This document shows, piece after piece, positions 1 to 5,681 of a DNA stretch of 21,728 nt. The stretch's first letter is position 1; every line of letters begins with the position of its first letter. The position numbers and the translations under genes are program-made. A model generated the notes under the pieces. It saw nothing but the letters and a program-made list of their open reading frames with translations, was not told the DNA's origin and searched no databases. The DNA comes from UBA2239 sp050177075 (GTDB lineage Bacteria; Pseudomonadota; Gammaproteobacteria; Burkholderiales; UBA9220): the NCBI GenBank assembly GCA_050177075.1, contig JBFXHL010000039.1, positions 1-21,728 on the forward strand, in the 5' to 3' direction.

Positions 1-1412
1 TCCGCCGCGCTGTCGGCGACGGATGAAATGCTCACGGAAAGCTGTTCCACCGCCGCCGCCGTGGAGGAGGACATTTCCTGCTGGCGGGTGGAGCCTTCGC
101 TCACCCGGTCCGCCATCGCCACCTGCGCCGCGGCGGTCTGGGATACCTGCTCGACCACTTCCCTCGCTTCCCGCAGAATTTCCTGGATTTTCTCGGCGAA
201 ACGGTTGAAAGCCGCCGAGGTGCCGCCGATCTCATCGGCGGCATAGGCGTCCAGGCGCCGGGTCAGATCGCCCTCGCCGGCGGAGAGTTCCAGCATGGAG
301 GAGGAAAGGTGTTCCAGGTGGCCCAGCTTGAGCAGCAGCATGCGCAGCACCACCACCGTCACCGCCAACATCACCACGAACACGCCCACATAGCCCATGG
401 CCTGTATCAATGCGATTTTGGCGCTGCGCTCGGCCTGTTCATTGCCCACCACCGACAAGGCCTGGGCGATGTCCAGGATGGAGTTGATGCCGTCGGTGGA
501 ACGGTCAAACCATTCCTTGGCGCTCATGCTGTAGTGCTCCGGCTGGCCGGTATTCTCAGTATTGGCCTCGGCGTAGATTTTCTTGCGGACCGCCTCGAAA
601 TCGCCGAGGAAATTCTTCTCCATCCCTTCGATGGCCTGGGTAATGCGGGGATCGGTGCCGGGCTGATTTTTTAGGAAGAGAATTTCCCGCACGTTGCTCT
701 CCACCGGCTGGCGCAGGGCCTGCAGGCGTTGCAGCACTTCCGGCGTGGCGGCGGCCTTGCTGTTGATCAGGGCGGCCACGTTGGCCCGCTCCAGGCCGGC
801 ATATTCGCTGGCCTGCCAAACGGCCTGCTTGGCGGTGAGGTTGGGATAGGTGATCTCCTGCGGCACCAGGTTCCCGCCGAAGGCCGCCTGGCGCAGGCGG
901 GCAGTGCTGTTGATGAATCGGGTCATCACCGGCAGCCACTGGGCGGGCTTGATGTCCCGTTCGCTGCCGGCCAGGCTGCGGTCCACCTGCTGGCGAGCCT
1001 TGACCACTTCCCCGAAGGCTTGCCGGGAATCCTTCAGGGCCAGTTCCAGGCCAGGGGAAACACCCCGGGCATGGAGCATCTGCCCAACGATGGCTTCGGC
1101 GCCCTGCCAGGCGGCATCGCCCTCGGCGCGCATCTTGTCGATGGTGGCCCGGGCCGCTGGACTGACGGGGCCGCTGGCGCTCAATGCCGCCGTGGCGGCG
1201 CCACGCTCGATGGCATGCTTGCTGGCGGCCGAGATGATCTCATCCGCCATGCGGTTGGCGGAAATGGCCAGTTTGTTGGTTTGGTAATGCTGCCAACTGT
1301 CCCAGGCGTAGTAGCCGGCGATCCACAATAGCAGCAGAGGCGCTCCCAACGTGGCATGGATGAGGAAATGCAAAGTAGTGTTGTTGAGCTTTTGTTTCAG
1401 GCCGGACAGCAT
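1..1412 (-). CDS. Methyl-accepting chemotaxis protein with NIT-like helical sensor (C-terminus off the window)
   Basis: A transmembrane chemoreceptor that would signal to CheA/CheW. About 470 residues are visible, and the signalling tip and C-terminus lie beyond base 1. The ATG at 1410-1412 follows a strong ribosome site (AAAGGAGGAG). A first membrane helix spans about residues 15-35, followed by a long alanine-rich helical periplasmic region of about 290 residues. A second membrane helix lies at about 333-355. A HAMP-like stretch and the start of the methyl-accepting helix (SEGSTRQQEMSSSTAAAVEQ) follow. The periplasmic part contains SKHAIERGAA and EYAGLERANVAALINS, which resemble the paired 'ER' motifs of NIT nitrate/nitrite sensing domains; this resemblance is from memory. 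It lies 40 bp downstream of the methyltransferase gene and may be cotranscribed with it. Proximity to nar suggests nitrate or nitrite taxis, but the ligand is inference. MCP identity is secure. Confidence 0.9.
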   Translation of the reverse strand, partial: MLSGLKQKLNNTTLHFLIHATLGAPLLLLWIAGYYAWDSWQHYQTNKLAISANRMADEIISAASKHAIERGAATAALSASGPVSPAARATIDKMRAEGDAAWQGAEAIVGQMLHARGVSPGLELALKDSRQAFGEVVKARQQVDRSLAGSERDIKPAQWLPVMTRFINSTARLRQAAFGGNLVPQEITYPNLTAKQAVWQASEYAGLERANVAALINSKAAATPEVLQRLQALRQPVESNVREILFLKNQPGTDPRITQAIEGMEKNFLGDFEAVRKKIYAEANTENTGQPEHYSMSAKEWFDRSTDGINSILDIAQALSVVGNEQAERSAKIALIQAMGYVGVFVVMLAVTVVVLRMLLLKLGHLEHLSSSMLELSAGEGDLTRRLDAYAADEIGGTSAAFNRFAEKIQEILREAREVVEQVSQTAAAQVAMADRVSEGSTRQQEMSSSTAAAVEQLSVSISSVADSAA

Positions 1413-1452
1413 ACCGCTCCTCCTTTTATCCTTATGTCGGCAGAACAAGCCG

Positions 1453-2064
1453 TCAACGTGCGCTAAAACGGCAGTAGCGGAAGGGCTGTATCTTGCCTGC
1501 AGGCGTCCGATGGTCCTCCTCCAGCGTTTCCACCAGTTCGAATCCTCCTGCGAATTCCCGTGCCATGGCCTCTTCGCTGTAGCGGGCCACCGGCAGGCCG
1601 CTGCACTGTTCCGGCCCATCTGGCGCAAAGGCGGCCACGATCAGGAAGCCCCCCGGACGGACACCCGCCCGCGCAGCCGCCAGGTAGGCGGCGCGGTCTT
1701 CCCTCCGGGTCAGGAAGTGAAACACCGCCCGGTCATGCCAGATGTCATACTGCCGGGGCGGCGCGAATTCGGTAACATCCTCCGCCCACCAATTGACCCT
1801 GGCCGCCCTTTCCCCCAGCCGCTCGCGGCTCAGGCACAGGGCCTTGTCCGAAACATCCAGAACCGTCAAATCCGTGTAGCCGTCGTCCAGCAGGTGGTCC
1901 ACCAGCAACGAGGCCCCACCGCCCACGTCGACGATGGCAGCCTCCTTGTCCAGGCCGGTGGCGCCGATGAGCCTGAGTGACGTCTCCGGCCGGGGCTGGA
2001 ACCAGCTGACCTCGGTCTGCCCCCTGTTGCAATAGACCGCGTCCCAATATTCGTGTCTGTCCAT
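1453..2064 (-). CDS. Class I SAM-dependent methyltransferase, 203 aa
   Basis: A small soluble Rossmann-fold methyltransferase. Motif I is IVDVGGGAS at about residues 45-52, and the acidic end of strand 2 is VLDVSD. It starts with the family-typical RHEYWDAVY and has WFQPRPE near residue 23, a pattern seen in small stand-alone methyltransferases of unknown substrate. An upstream in-frame ATG at 2082 exists, but GGAGGAG sits six bases before the ATG at 2064, so 2064 is chosen. A predicted promoter (-35 at 2115-2120, -10 at 2092-2097) carries a perfect dyad overlapping the -35, which suggests repressor control. The chemoreceptor gene follows after 40 bp. The substrate cannot be told from the sequence; a link to metalloid or small-molecule detoxification is only a guess from the operator type. 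Confidence 0.85.
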   Translation of the reverse strand: MDRHEYWDAVYCNRGQTEVSWFQPRPETSLRLIGATGLDKEAAIVDVGGGASLLVDHLLDDGYTDLTVLDVSDKALCLSRERLGERAARVNWWAEDVTEFAPPRQYDIWHDRAVFHFLTRREDRAAYLAAARAGVRPGGFLIVAAFAPDGPEQCSGLPVARYSEEAMAREFAGGFELVETLEEDHRTPAGKIQPFRYCRFSAR

Positions 2065-2091
2065 GAGCGACTCCTCCTCCATTTGGGAAGA

Positions 2092-2132
2092 AGTATCACC
2101 CGAACCGGCCCGTTATTCAAATAATCATTTGA
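2092..2132 (-). promoter_or_regulatory. Predicted promoter and palindromic operator of the methyltransferase gene
   Basis: On the minus strand, TTGAAT (2120-2115) and GATACT (2097-2092) are separated by exactly 17 bp, each matching four of six sigma-70 consensus bases. The perfect inverted repeat TCAAAT-GATT-ATTTGA (2117-2132) overlaps the -35 element, a typical repressor position. The AT-rich TCAAAT/ATTTGA half sites resemble ArsR/SmtB-family operators. No ArsR-type gene is in the window. Confidence 0.5.
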
Positions 2133-2147
2133 TATAAGAACACGCGG

Positions 2148-2516
2148 CTAATGCTCCCCCTTGGTGCGCAGCAAGCCGGCCAGGCGGTTGCCCTGCTTCT
2201 GCGGTCCGCCCATGGGGAAAATCTTGTGCAGGTAGAGGTTGTTGCCCCGCTCGGGGCCCCACACTTCCTTGAAATACTTGATCATCGCCCGCACCTGGGC
2301 CTGCACCGAGTGTTCCTGGTAGTAGTCCCGCAGGTACGCGATCACCTCCCAGTGTTCGTCGGTGAGTTCCAGGCCCTCGATTTTCGCCTGTTCCCGGGCG
2401 AAGTCCTCGGACCAGTCATCGAGGTTCTTCAAGTAGCCCTCGGAATCGGTCAGGATGTCGCGGCCGTTGACCTTGACCACCTTGGTATGCAGGGGAATCT
2501 TCGTTTCCATTTCCAT
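2148..2516 (-). CDS. DsrC/TusE-family protein lacking both C-terminal cysteines (RspA-type)
   Basis: A 122-aa cytoplasmic protein of the DsrC/TusE fold: LDDWSEDFAREQAKIEGLEL, then LTDEHWEVIAYLRDYY, and a C-terminal arm of FPMGGPQKQGNRLAGLLRTKGEH type. In true DsrC the arm carries two cysteines (a QAC and a terminal GC motif), and TusE keeps the last one. Here these positions read QGN and KGEH, and the protein has no cysteine at all. It therefore cannot carry sulfur as a persulfide or trisulfide. Cysteine-free members have been called RspA (regulatory sulfur-related proteins), so a non-catalytic or regulatory role is likely. The ATG at 2516 has AAGGAGG eight bases upstream; a longer in-frame start at 2564 lies upstream of that site and next to the predicted transcription start, so it is rejected. 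The gene lies downstream of narI but beyond a terminator, behind its own FNR-type promoter. Confidence 0.88.
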   Translation of the reverse strand: MEMETKIPLHTKVVKVNGRDILTDSEGYLKNLDDWSEDFAREQAKIEGLELTDEHWEVIAYLRDYYQEHSVQAQVRAMIKYFKEVWGPERGNNLYLHKIFPMGGPQKQGNRLAGLLRTKGEH

Positions 2517-2550
2517 TTTTCGTGCCTCCTTATCCGTAGCGTGCCCTTCA

Positions 2551-2592
2551 CTAATAGCACCCACCGCCGGACCTCACCTTGATCCTCCTCAA
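2551..2592 (-). promoter_or_regulatory. FNR/ANR-type class II promoter of the DsrC-like gene
   Basis: On the minus strand, TTGAGGAGGATCAA (2592-2579) matches the FNR consensus TTGAT-N4-ATCAA at nine of ten positions. An extended -10, TGCTATTAG, has its hexamer TATTAG at 2556-2551. The first base of the hexamer is the 30th base after the dyad centre, which is the spacing of class II FNR promoters (site at -41.5). The predicted transcript starts near 2544, about 28 bases before the start codon. Activation under anoxia is inferred. Confidence 0.75.
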
Positions 2593-2656
2593 AAAACCCG
2601 CGCAAATCACTCCAGTATTTTGCCCCTGCCGCTATGCGCCTAGTTCCTTGAGACTC

Positions 2657-2725
2657 AAAAAAGAACCGGCTGGTCCGGTCCCCCGCTGGCAGCGGAGGTG
2701 AGGAAGGCGGGGAACCGGGGCCGGT
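2657..2725 (-). terminator. Intrinsic terminator of the nar operon
   Basis: In the nar transcript an outer 6-bp stem (ACCGGC/GCCGGT) stacks on an inner 12-bp stem (CCGGTTCCCCGC with GCGGGGGACCGG, one G-U pair), separated by small bulges. It closes a loop of about 20 nt and is followed directly by TTCTTTTTT. It lies 30 bp past the narI stop, so it should end narK1-narI transcription before the DsrC-like gene. Confidence 0.82.
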
Positions 2726-2733
2726 AAACGGTT

Positions 2734-2749
2734 GAGGAGTTTCCTCCTC
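2734..2749 (-). other. Small GNRA-loop hairpin just after narI
   Basis: The minus strand reads GAGGAG-GAAA-CTCCTC, a perfect 6-bp stem with a GAAA tetraloop, 6 bp after the narI stop and just before the terminator. It may protect the mRNA 3' end; that role is inferred. Confidence 0.45.
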
Positions 2750-2755
2750 CTGTTC

Positions 2756-3451
2756 TTAGCGCAGGGCGGGACGCTTGCTGCGGACGATCTGGTAGGAACG
2801 GCCCAGGTAGCCGAGGGGCACGCTCCAGACGTGGACCAGACGGGTAAAGGGGAACAGCAGGAACACCGACATGCCGAAGAACAGGTGAACCTTGAAGATG
2901 CCGTCCACGTTCGCCAGCAGGGCCGGATCGGGGTGCAGGTAGACGATGCTCTGCACCCAGTCCGCCAGGGCGATCATCACCCCGGGGTTGCCGTGCTCGG
3001 CGTGCCCCAGGGACACCGGAATGGTGGACAGCCCCAGGAGCAGGGTGACCAGGAGCCAGCTCAGGATGAACTTGTCGCTGCCCCGGCTGGTGGCCGAGAT
3101 GCGCGGATTGAACATGCGCCGCAGCCACAGCAGCCCGCCGCCGATCAGGCACAGCCCGCCGAAGATGGCGCCGGCGGTGATGGCCAGGTACTGGTGAGCC
3201 ATGTCGGACACCCCGAGGGCGAGGAAGAAGGCATGGGGCGTCAGCAGGCCCACGGCATGGCCGAAGAAGATGGCGATGATGCCGATGTGGAACAGGTTGC
3301 TCGCCACCCGCATGTTGGCCTTGGACAGGAGCTGGCTGGAATCGCTCTTCCAGGTGTACTGCTCCCGGTCGAAGCGCAGCCAGCTGCCGAGGACGAAGAC
3401 GGTGAGGGCGATGTAGGGATAGGCGCCGAAGATGAAATTGTGCAGATTCAT
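2756..3451 (-). CDS. narI: Respiratory nitrate reductase gamma subunit (cytochrome b)
   Basis: The membrane-anchoring di-heme b subunit, which oxidises quinol and passes electrons to NarH. The 231 residues have five hydrophobic helices, and the length matches the family (E. coli 225). Probable heme ligands are His55 (LFHIG), His65 (FGHAVG), His189 (KVHLFFG) and His207 (LVHVWS), matching the two histidine pairs of E. coli NarI. The start follows an AAGGAG site that overlaps the narJ stop, with only 12 bp between the two genes. It is the last gene of the narK1K2GHJI transcript and is followed by a hairpin and an intrinsic terminator. Confidence 0.97.
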   Translation of the reverse strand: MNLHNFIFGAYPYIALTVFVLGSWLRFDREQYTWKSDSSQLLSKANMRVASNLFHIGIIAIFFGHAVGLLTPHAFFLALGVSDMAHQYLAITAGAIFGGLCLIGGGLLWLRRMFNPRISATSRGSDKFILSWLLVTLLLGLSTIPVSLGHAEHGNPGVMIALADWVQSIVYLHPDPALLANVDGIFKVHLFFGMSVFLLFPFTRLVHVWSVPLGYLGRSYQIVRSKRPALR

Positions 3452-3463
3452 GATGCTTGCTCC

Positions 3464-3982
3464 TTATGCAGCCAGACGGGTCAGGTTTCCCCGACCCTCG
3501 ACGATACGCAACAGGCCGGCGTAGGGGCTCTTGGCCTTTTCCAGGTTGGCCGCCAGCACGGACAGGACCTTCACCCCGTCGGCGAGGAACATCCTCGCTT
3601 CGCTGTCCTCCAGATAGGCGGTGAACTCCAGGATCAGGGGCAGGTAGTCCGGCAGCTCGTTGGCCGCCACCTGCACGCCGTAGTCCTTGTACAGTTCCGC
3701 CAGGTCGATCAGGGCGGGGCCCCGGTTCTTGTCGTCGCCGAACAGGTGATGGGTCAGGTGGAGGCTGTGCTCGGGGGTCATGTCGAAGGTTTGCACATAC
3801 TCCGCCTGCAGGGCCGTGAGGTCCTCGCCTTCCAGATAGGCAAGGAACTTCATCACCGCCGCCCGCTCGGCATCGCTGACGTCCTGGCTGCCTTCCAGTA
3901 CCAGGCGGATTTCCGCCAGGTGTTCGAGCAGTTCCTCGCTGGGGTACTCCAGCAATACCGACAACAGTTTGTAGATGGTCAT
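3464..3982 (-). CDS. narJ: Nitrate reductase molybdenum cofactor assembly chaperone
   Basis: A system-specific cytoplasmic chaperone that binds NarG and allows molybdenum cofactor insertion before membrane docking; it is not part of the finished enzyme. Family signatures are YKLLSVLLEYPSEEL at the N-terminus, the FDMTPEHSLHLTHHLFGD stretch (about residues 66-83), DLAELYKDYG and NELPDYLPLILEFTAYL. At 172 residues it is shorter than E. coli NarJ (236); what is missing is the C-terminal tail after the last helix of the core. The start (GAGGAGACC upstream) lies 12 bp after the narH stop. No frameshift is visible, because the downstream narI ribosome site overlaps its stop, so the short form looks natural. 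Confidence 0.95.
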   Translation of the reverse strand: MTIYKLLSVLLEYPSEELLEHLAEIRLVLEGSQDVSDAERAAVMKFLAYLEGEDLTALQAEYVQTFDMTPEHSLHLTHHLFGDDKNRGPALIDLAELYKDYGVQVAANELPDYLPLILEFTAYLEDSEARMFLADGVKVLSVLAANLEKAKSPYAGLLRIVEGRGNLTRLAA

Positions 3983-3994
3983 GATGGTCTCCTC

Positions 3995-5542
3995 TCAGCG
4001 CTCGTCGGCATGGGGCGCCAGTTCCTTGGGCTCCACCGTCTCCTTGCGGCGGCGGGGGAACAGGGTGACGGTGCTGACCCCGGCGGAGCTGTCGTTGCCG
4101 AAGGTGAAGCCGTTCTGGCCCTGGTGGCCGTAGAAATCCTCCAGCCGCACTTCCTCATGGCCGGTGGGGATGACGAAACGGTCCTCGTAGTTGGCGATGG
4201 CCAGGTAGCGGTACATCTCCTTGGCCTGGTCTTCGGTGATGCCGGCCGTCTCCAGGGCACGGGTATCGGCCTTGCCGTCGACGTGCACCGAGCGCATGTA
4301 GCTGCGCATCGCCAGCAGGCGGTTGAGGGCGCTGGTGATGGGGGCCTCCTTGCCGGCGGTGAGCAGGTTGGCCAGGTACTTCACCGGCAGGCGCAGGGTG
4401 TTGGCCAGGGGGATGGCGCCGTCCGGGCCGGTGGGCAGGTTGCCCTGGTCGATCTGGGACTGCACCGGCGACAGGGGCGGCACGTACCACACCATGGGCA
4501 GGGTGCGGAACTCGGGGTGCATGGGGAAGGCGATCTTCCAGTCCATGGCCATCTTCCAGATGGGCGACTTGCGGGCCGCCTCGATCCAGTCCTCGGGCAC
4601 GCCGTCGCGGCGGGCGGCGGCGATCACCTGGGGATCGTTGGGGTCGAGGAAGACCCGGCACTGGGCCTCGTACAGGTCCTGCTCGTTGGTGGTGCTGGCC
4701 AGTTCCTCGATGCGGTCGGCGTCATAGAGCATGATGCCGTTGTAGCGGATACGGCCGACGCAGGACTCGGAACACACCGTGGGCATCCCGGATTCTACCC
4801 GGGGATAGCAGCCGATGCACTTCTCGGCCTTGCCCGATTCCCAGTTGTAGAACACCTTCTTGTAGGGGCAGGAGCTGATGCACATGCGCCAGCCGCGGCA
4901 CTTGTCCTGGTCCACCAGCACGATGCCGTCCTCTTCCCGCTTGTAGATGGAGCCGGAGGGGCAGGCGGCGACGCAGGCCGGGTTGAGGCAGTGGTTGCAG
5001 ATGCGCGGCAGGTACATGTGGAAGGTGTTCTCGAAGGTCTTGTAGATTTCCTTCTCGATGTTCTTCAGGTTGGCGTCCTTGCTGCGCTTGGCGAATTCCC
5101 CGGCGAGGTCGTCTTCCCAGTTGGGGCCCCAAGTGATTTTCTCCATGGTTTCCCCGGTGACCTGGGACAGGGGCCGCGCCGTGGGGGCGGCCTCCGACAG
5201 GGGGGCGTTCTGCAGGTGGGCGTAGTTGTAGGTGAAGGGCTCGTAGTAATCGTCGATTTCCGGCATGTCCGGGTTGGAGAAGATGTTCAGCAGCTTGGAC
5301 ATCCGGCCGCCGGATTTCAGCTCCAGCTTGCCGTTGACCAGGGTCCAGCCGCCCTTCCATTTCTCCTGGTTCTCCCACTGCTTGGGATAGCCGATGCCGG
5401 GCTTGGATTCCACGTTGTTGAACCAGGCGTATTCCACGCCCTTGCGGTTGGTCCACACGTTCTTGCAGGTCACCGAACAGGTGTGGCAGCCGATGCACTT
5501 GTCCAGGTTGAAGACAAAGGCGAATTGGGCTCTGACTTTCAT
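3995..5542 (-). CDS. narH: Respiratory nitrate reductase beta subunit (iron-sulfur)
   Basis: The electron-transfer subunit carrying three [4Fe-4S] clusters and one [3Fe-4S] cluster between NarI hemes and NarG. The 515 residues match E. coli NarH (512). The four cysteine groups are visible: CIGCHTCSVTCK near the start, CNHCLNPACVAACP, CRGWRMCISSCP (with Trp in place of a cluster cysteine, as expected for the 3Fe centre) and CIGCYPRVESGMPTVCSESC. The ATG at 5542 (MKVRAQFAFVFNLDKCIGC) matches the family start and has AGGAGAAC upstream. The longer in-frame start at 5587 lies in an intergenic repeat and is rejected. It is separated from narG by 138 bp, far more than any other gap in this operon. 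Confidence 0.97.
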   Translation of the reverse strand: MKVRAQFAFVFNLDKCIGCHTCSVTCKNVWTNRKGVEYAWFNNVESKPGIGYPKQWENQEKWKGGWTLVNGKLELKSGGRMSKLLNIFSNPDMPEIDDYYEPFTYNYAHLQNAPLSEAAPTARPLSQVTGETMEKITWGPNWEDDLAGEFAKRSKDANLKNIEKEIYKTFENTFHMYLPRICNHCLNPACVAACPSGSIYKREEDGIVLVDQDKCRGWRMCISSCPYKKVFYNWESGKAEKCIGCYPRVESGMPTVCSESCVGRIRYNGIMLYDADRIEELASTTNEQDLYEAQCRVFLDPNDPQVIAAARRDGVPEDWIEAARKSPIWKMAMDWKIAFPMHPEFRTLPMVWYVPPLSPVQSQIDQGNLPTGPDGAIPLANTLRLPVKYLANLLTAGKEAPITSALNRLLAMRSYMRSVHVDGKADTRALETAGITEDQAKEMYRYLAIANYEDRFVIPTGHEEVRLEDFYGHQGQNGFTFGNDSSAGVSTVTLFPRRRKETVEPKELAPHADER

Positions 5543-5553
5543 AATGTTCTCCT

Positions 5554-5681
5554 GTGAGGGGTGAGGAGCGAGGGGTGAGGAGAACAACCCTCAGTCCCTA
5601 CACCGCACCCTTAATGCCTACTCATCAATCCGTTCCGGTGAAAGGAGCAAATCACCTCACTCCTTTCTCCTCACTCCTAAC
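5554..5681 (-). repeat. Long imperfect inverted repeat between narG and narH
   Basis: Two purine-rich 29-nt arms, 5554-5582 and 5653-5681, are inverted copies matching at 23 of 29 positions, with a 70-nt spacer. The left arm also contains an internal near-duplicate of GGGGTGAGGAG about 14 nt apart. The right arm reaches the narG stop codon, and the left arm ends two bases from the narH ribosome site. In RNA it could form a stem that insulates narG from narH or affects narH translation. No target-site duplication was found. Confidence 0.6.

Noticed and set aside
2128..2142. TTGAT at 2129-2133 as an FNR half site
   Set aside because: The partner half (GAACA) does not match ATCAA; the bases are better explained by the TCAAAT/ATTTGA dyad.
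2732..5557. 941-codon open frame on the plus strand antisense to narI/narJ/narH
   Set aside because: It reads through three well-identified minus-strand genes and their gaps. The translation is low-complexity (Gly, Val, His, Gln rich) with no family motif; open antisense frames are expected in GC-rich genes.
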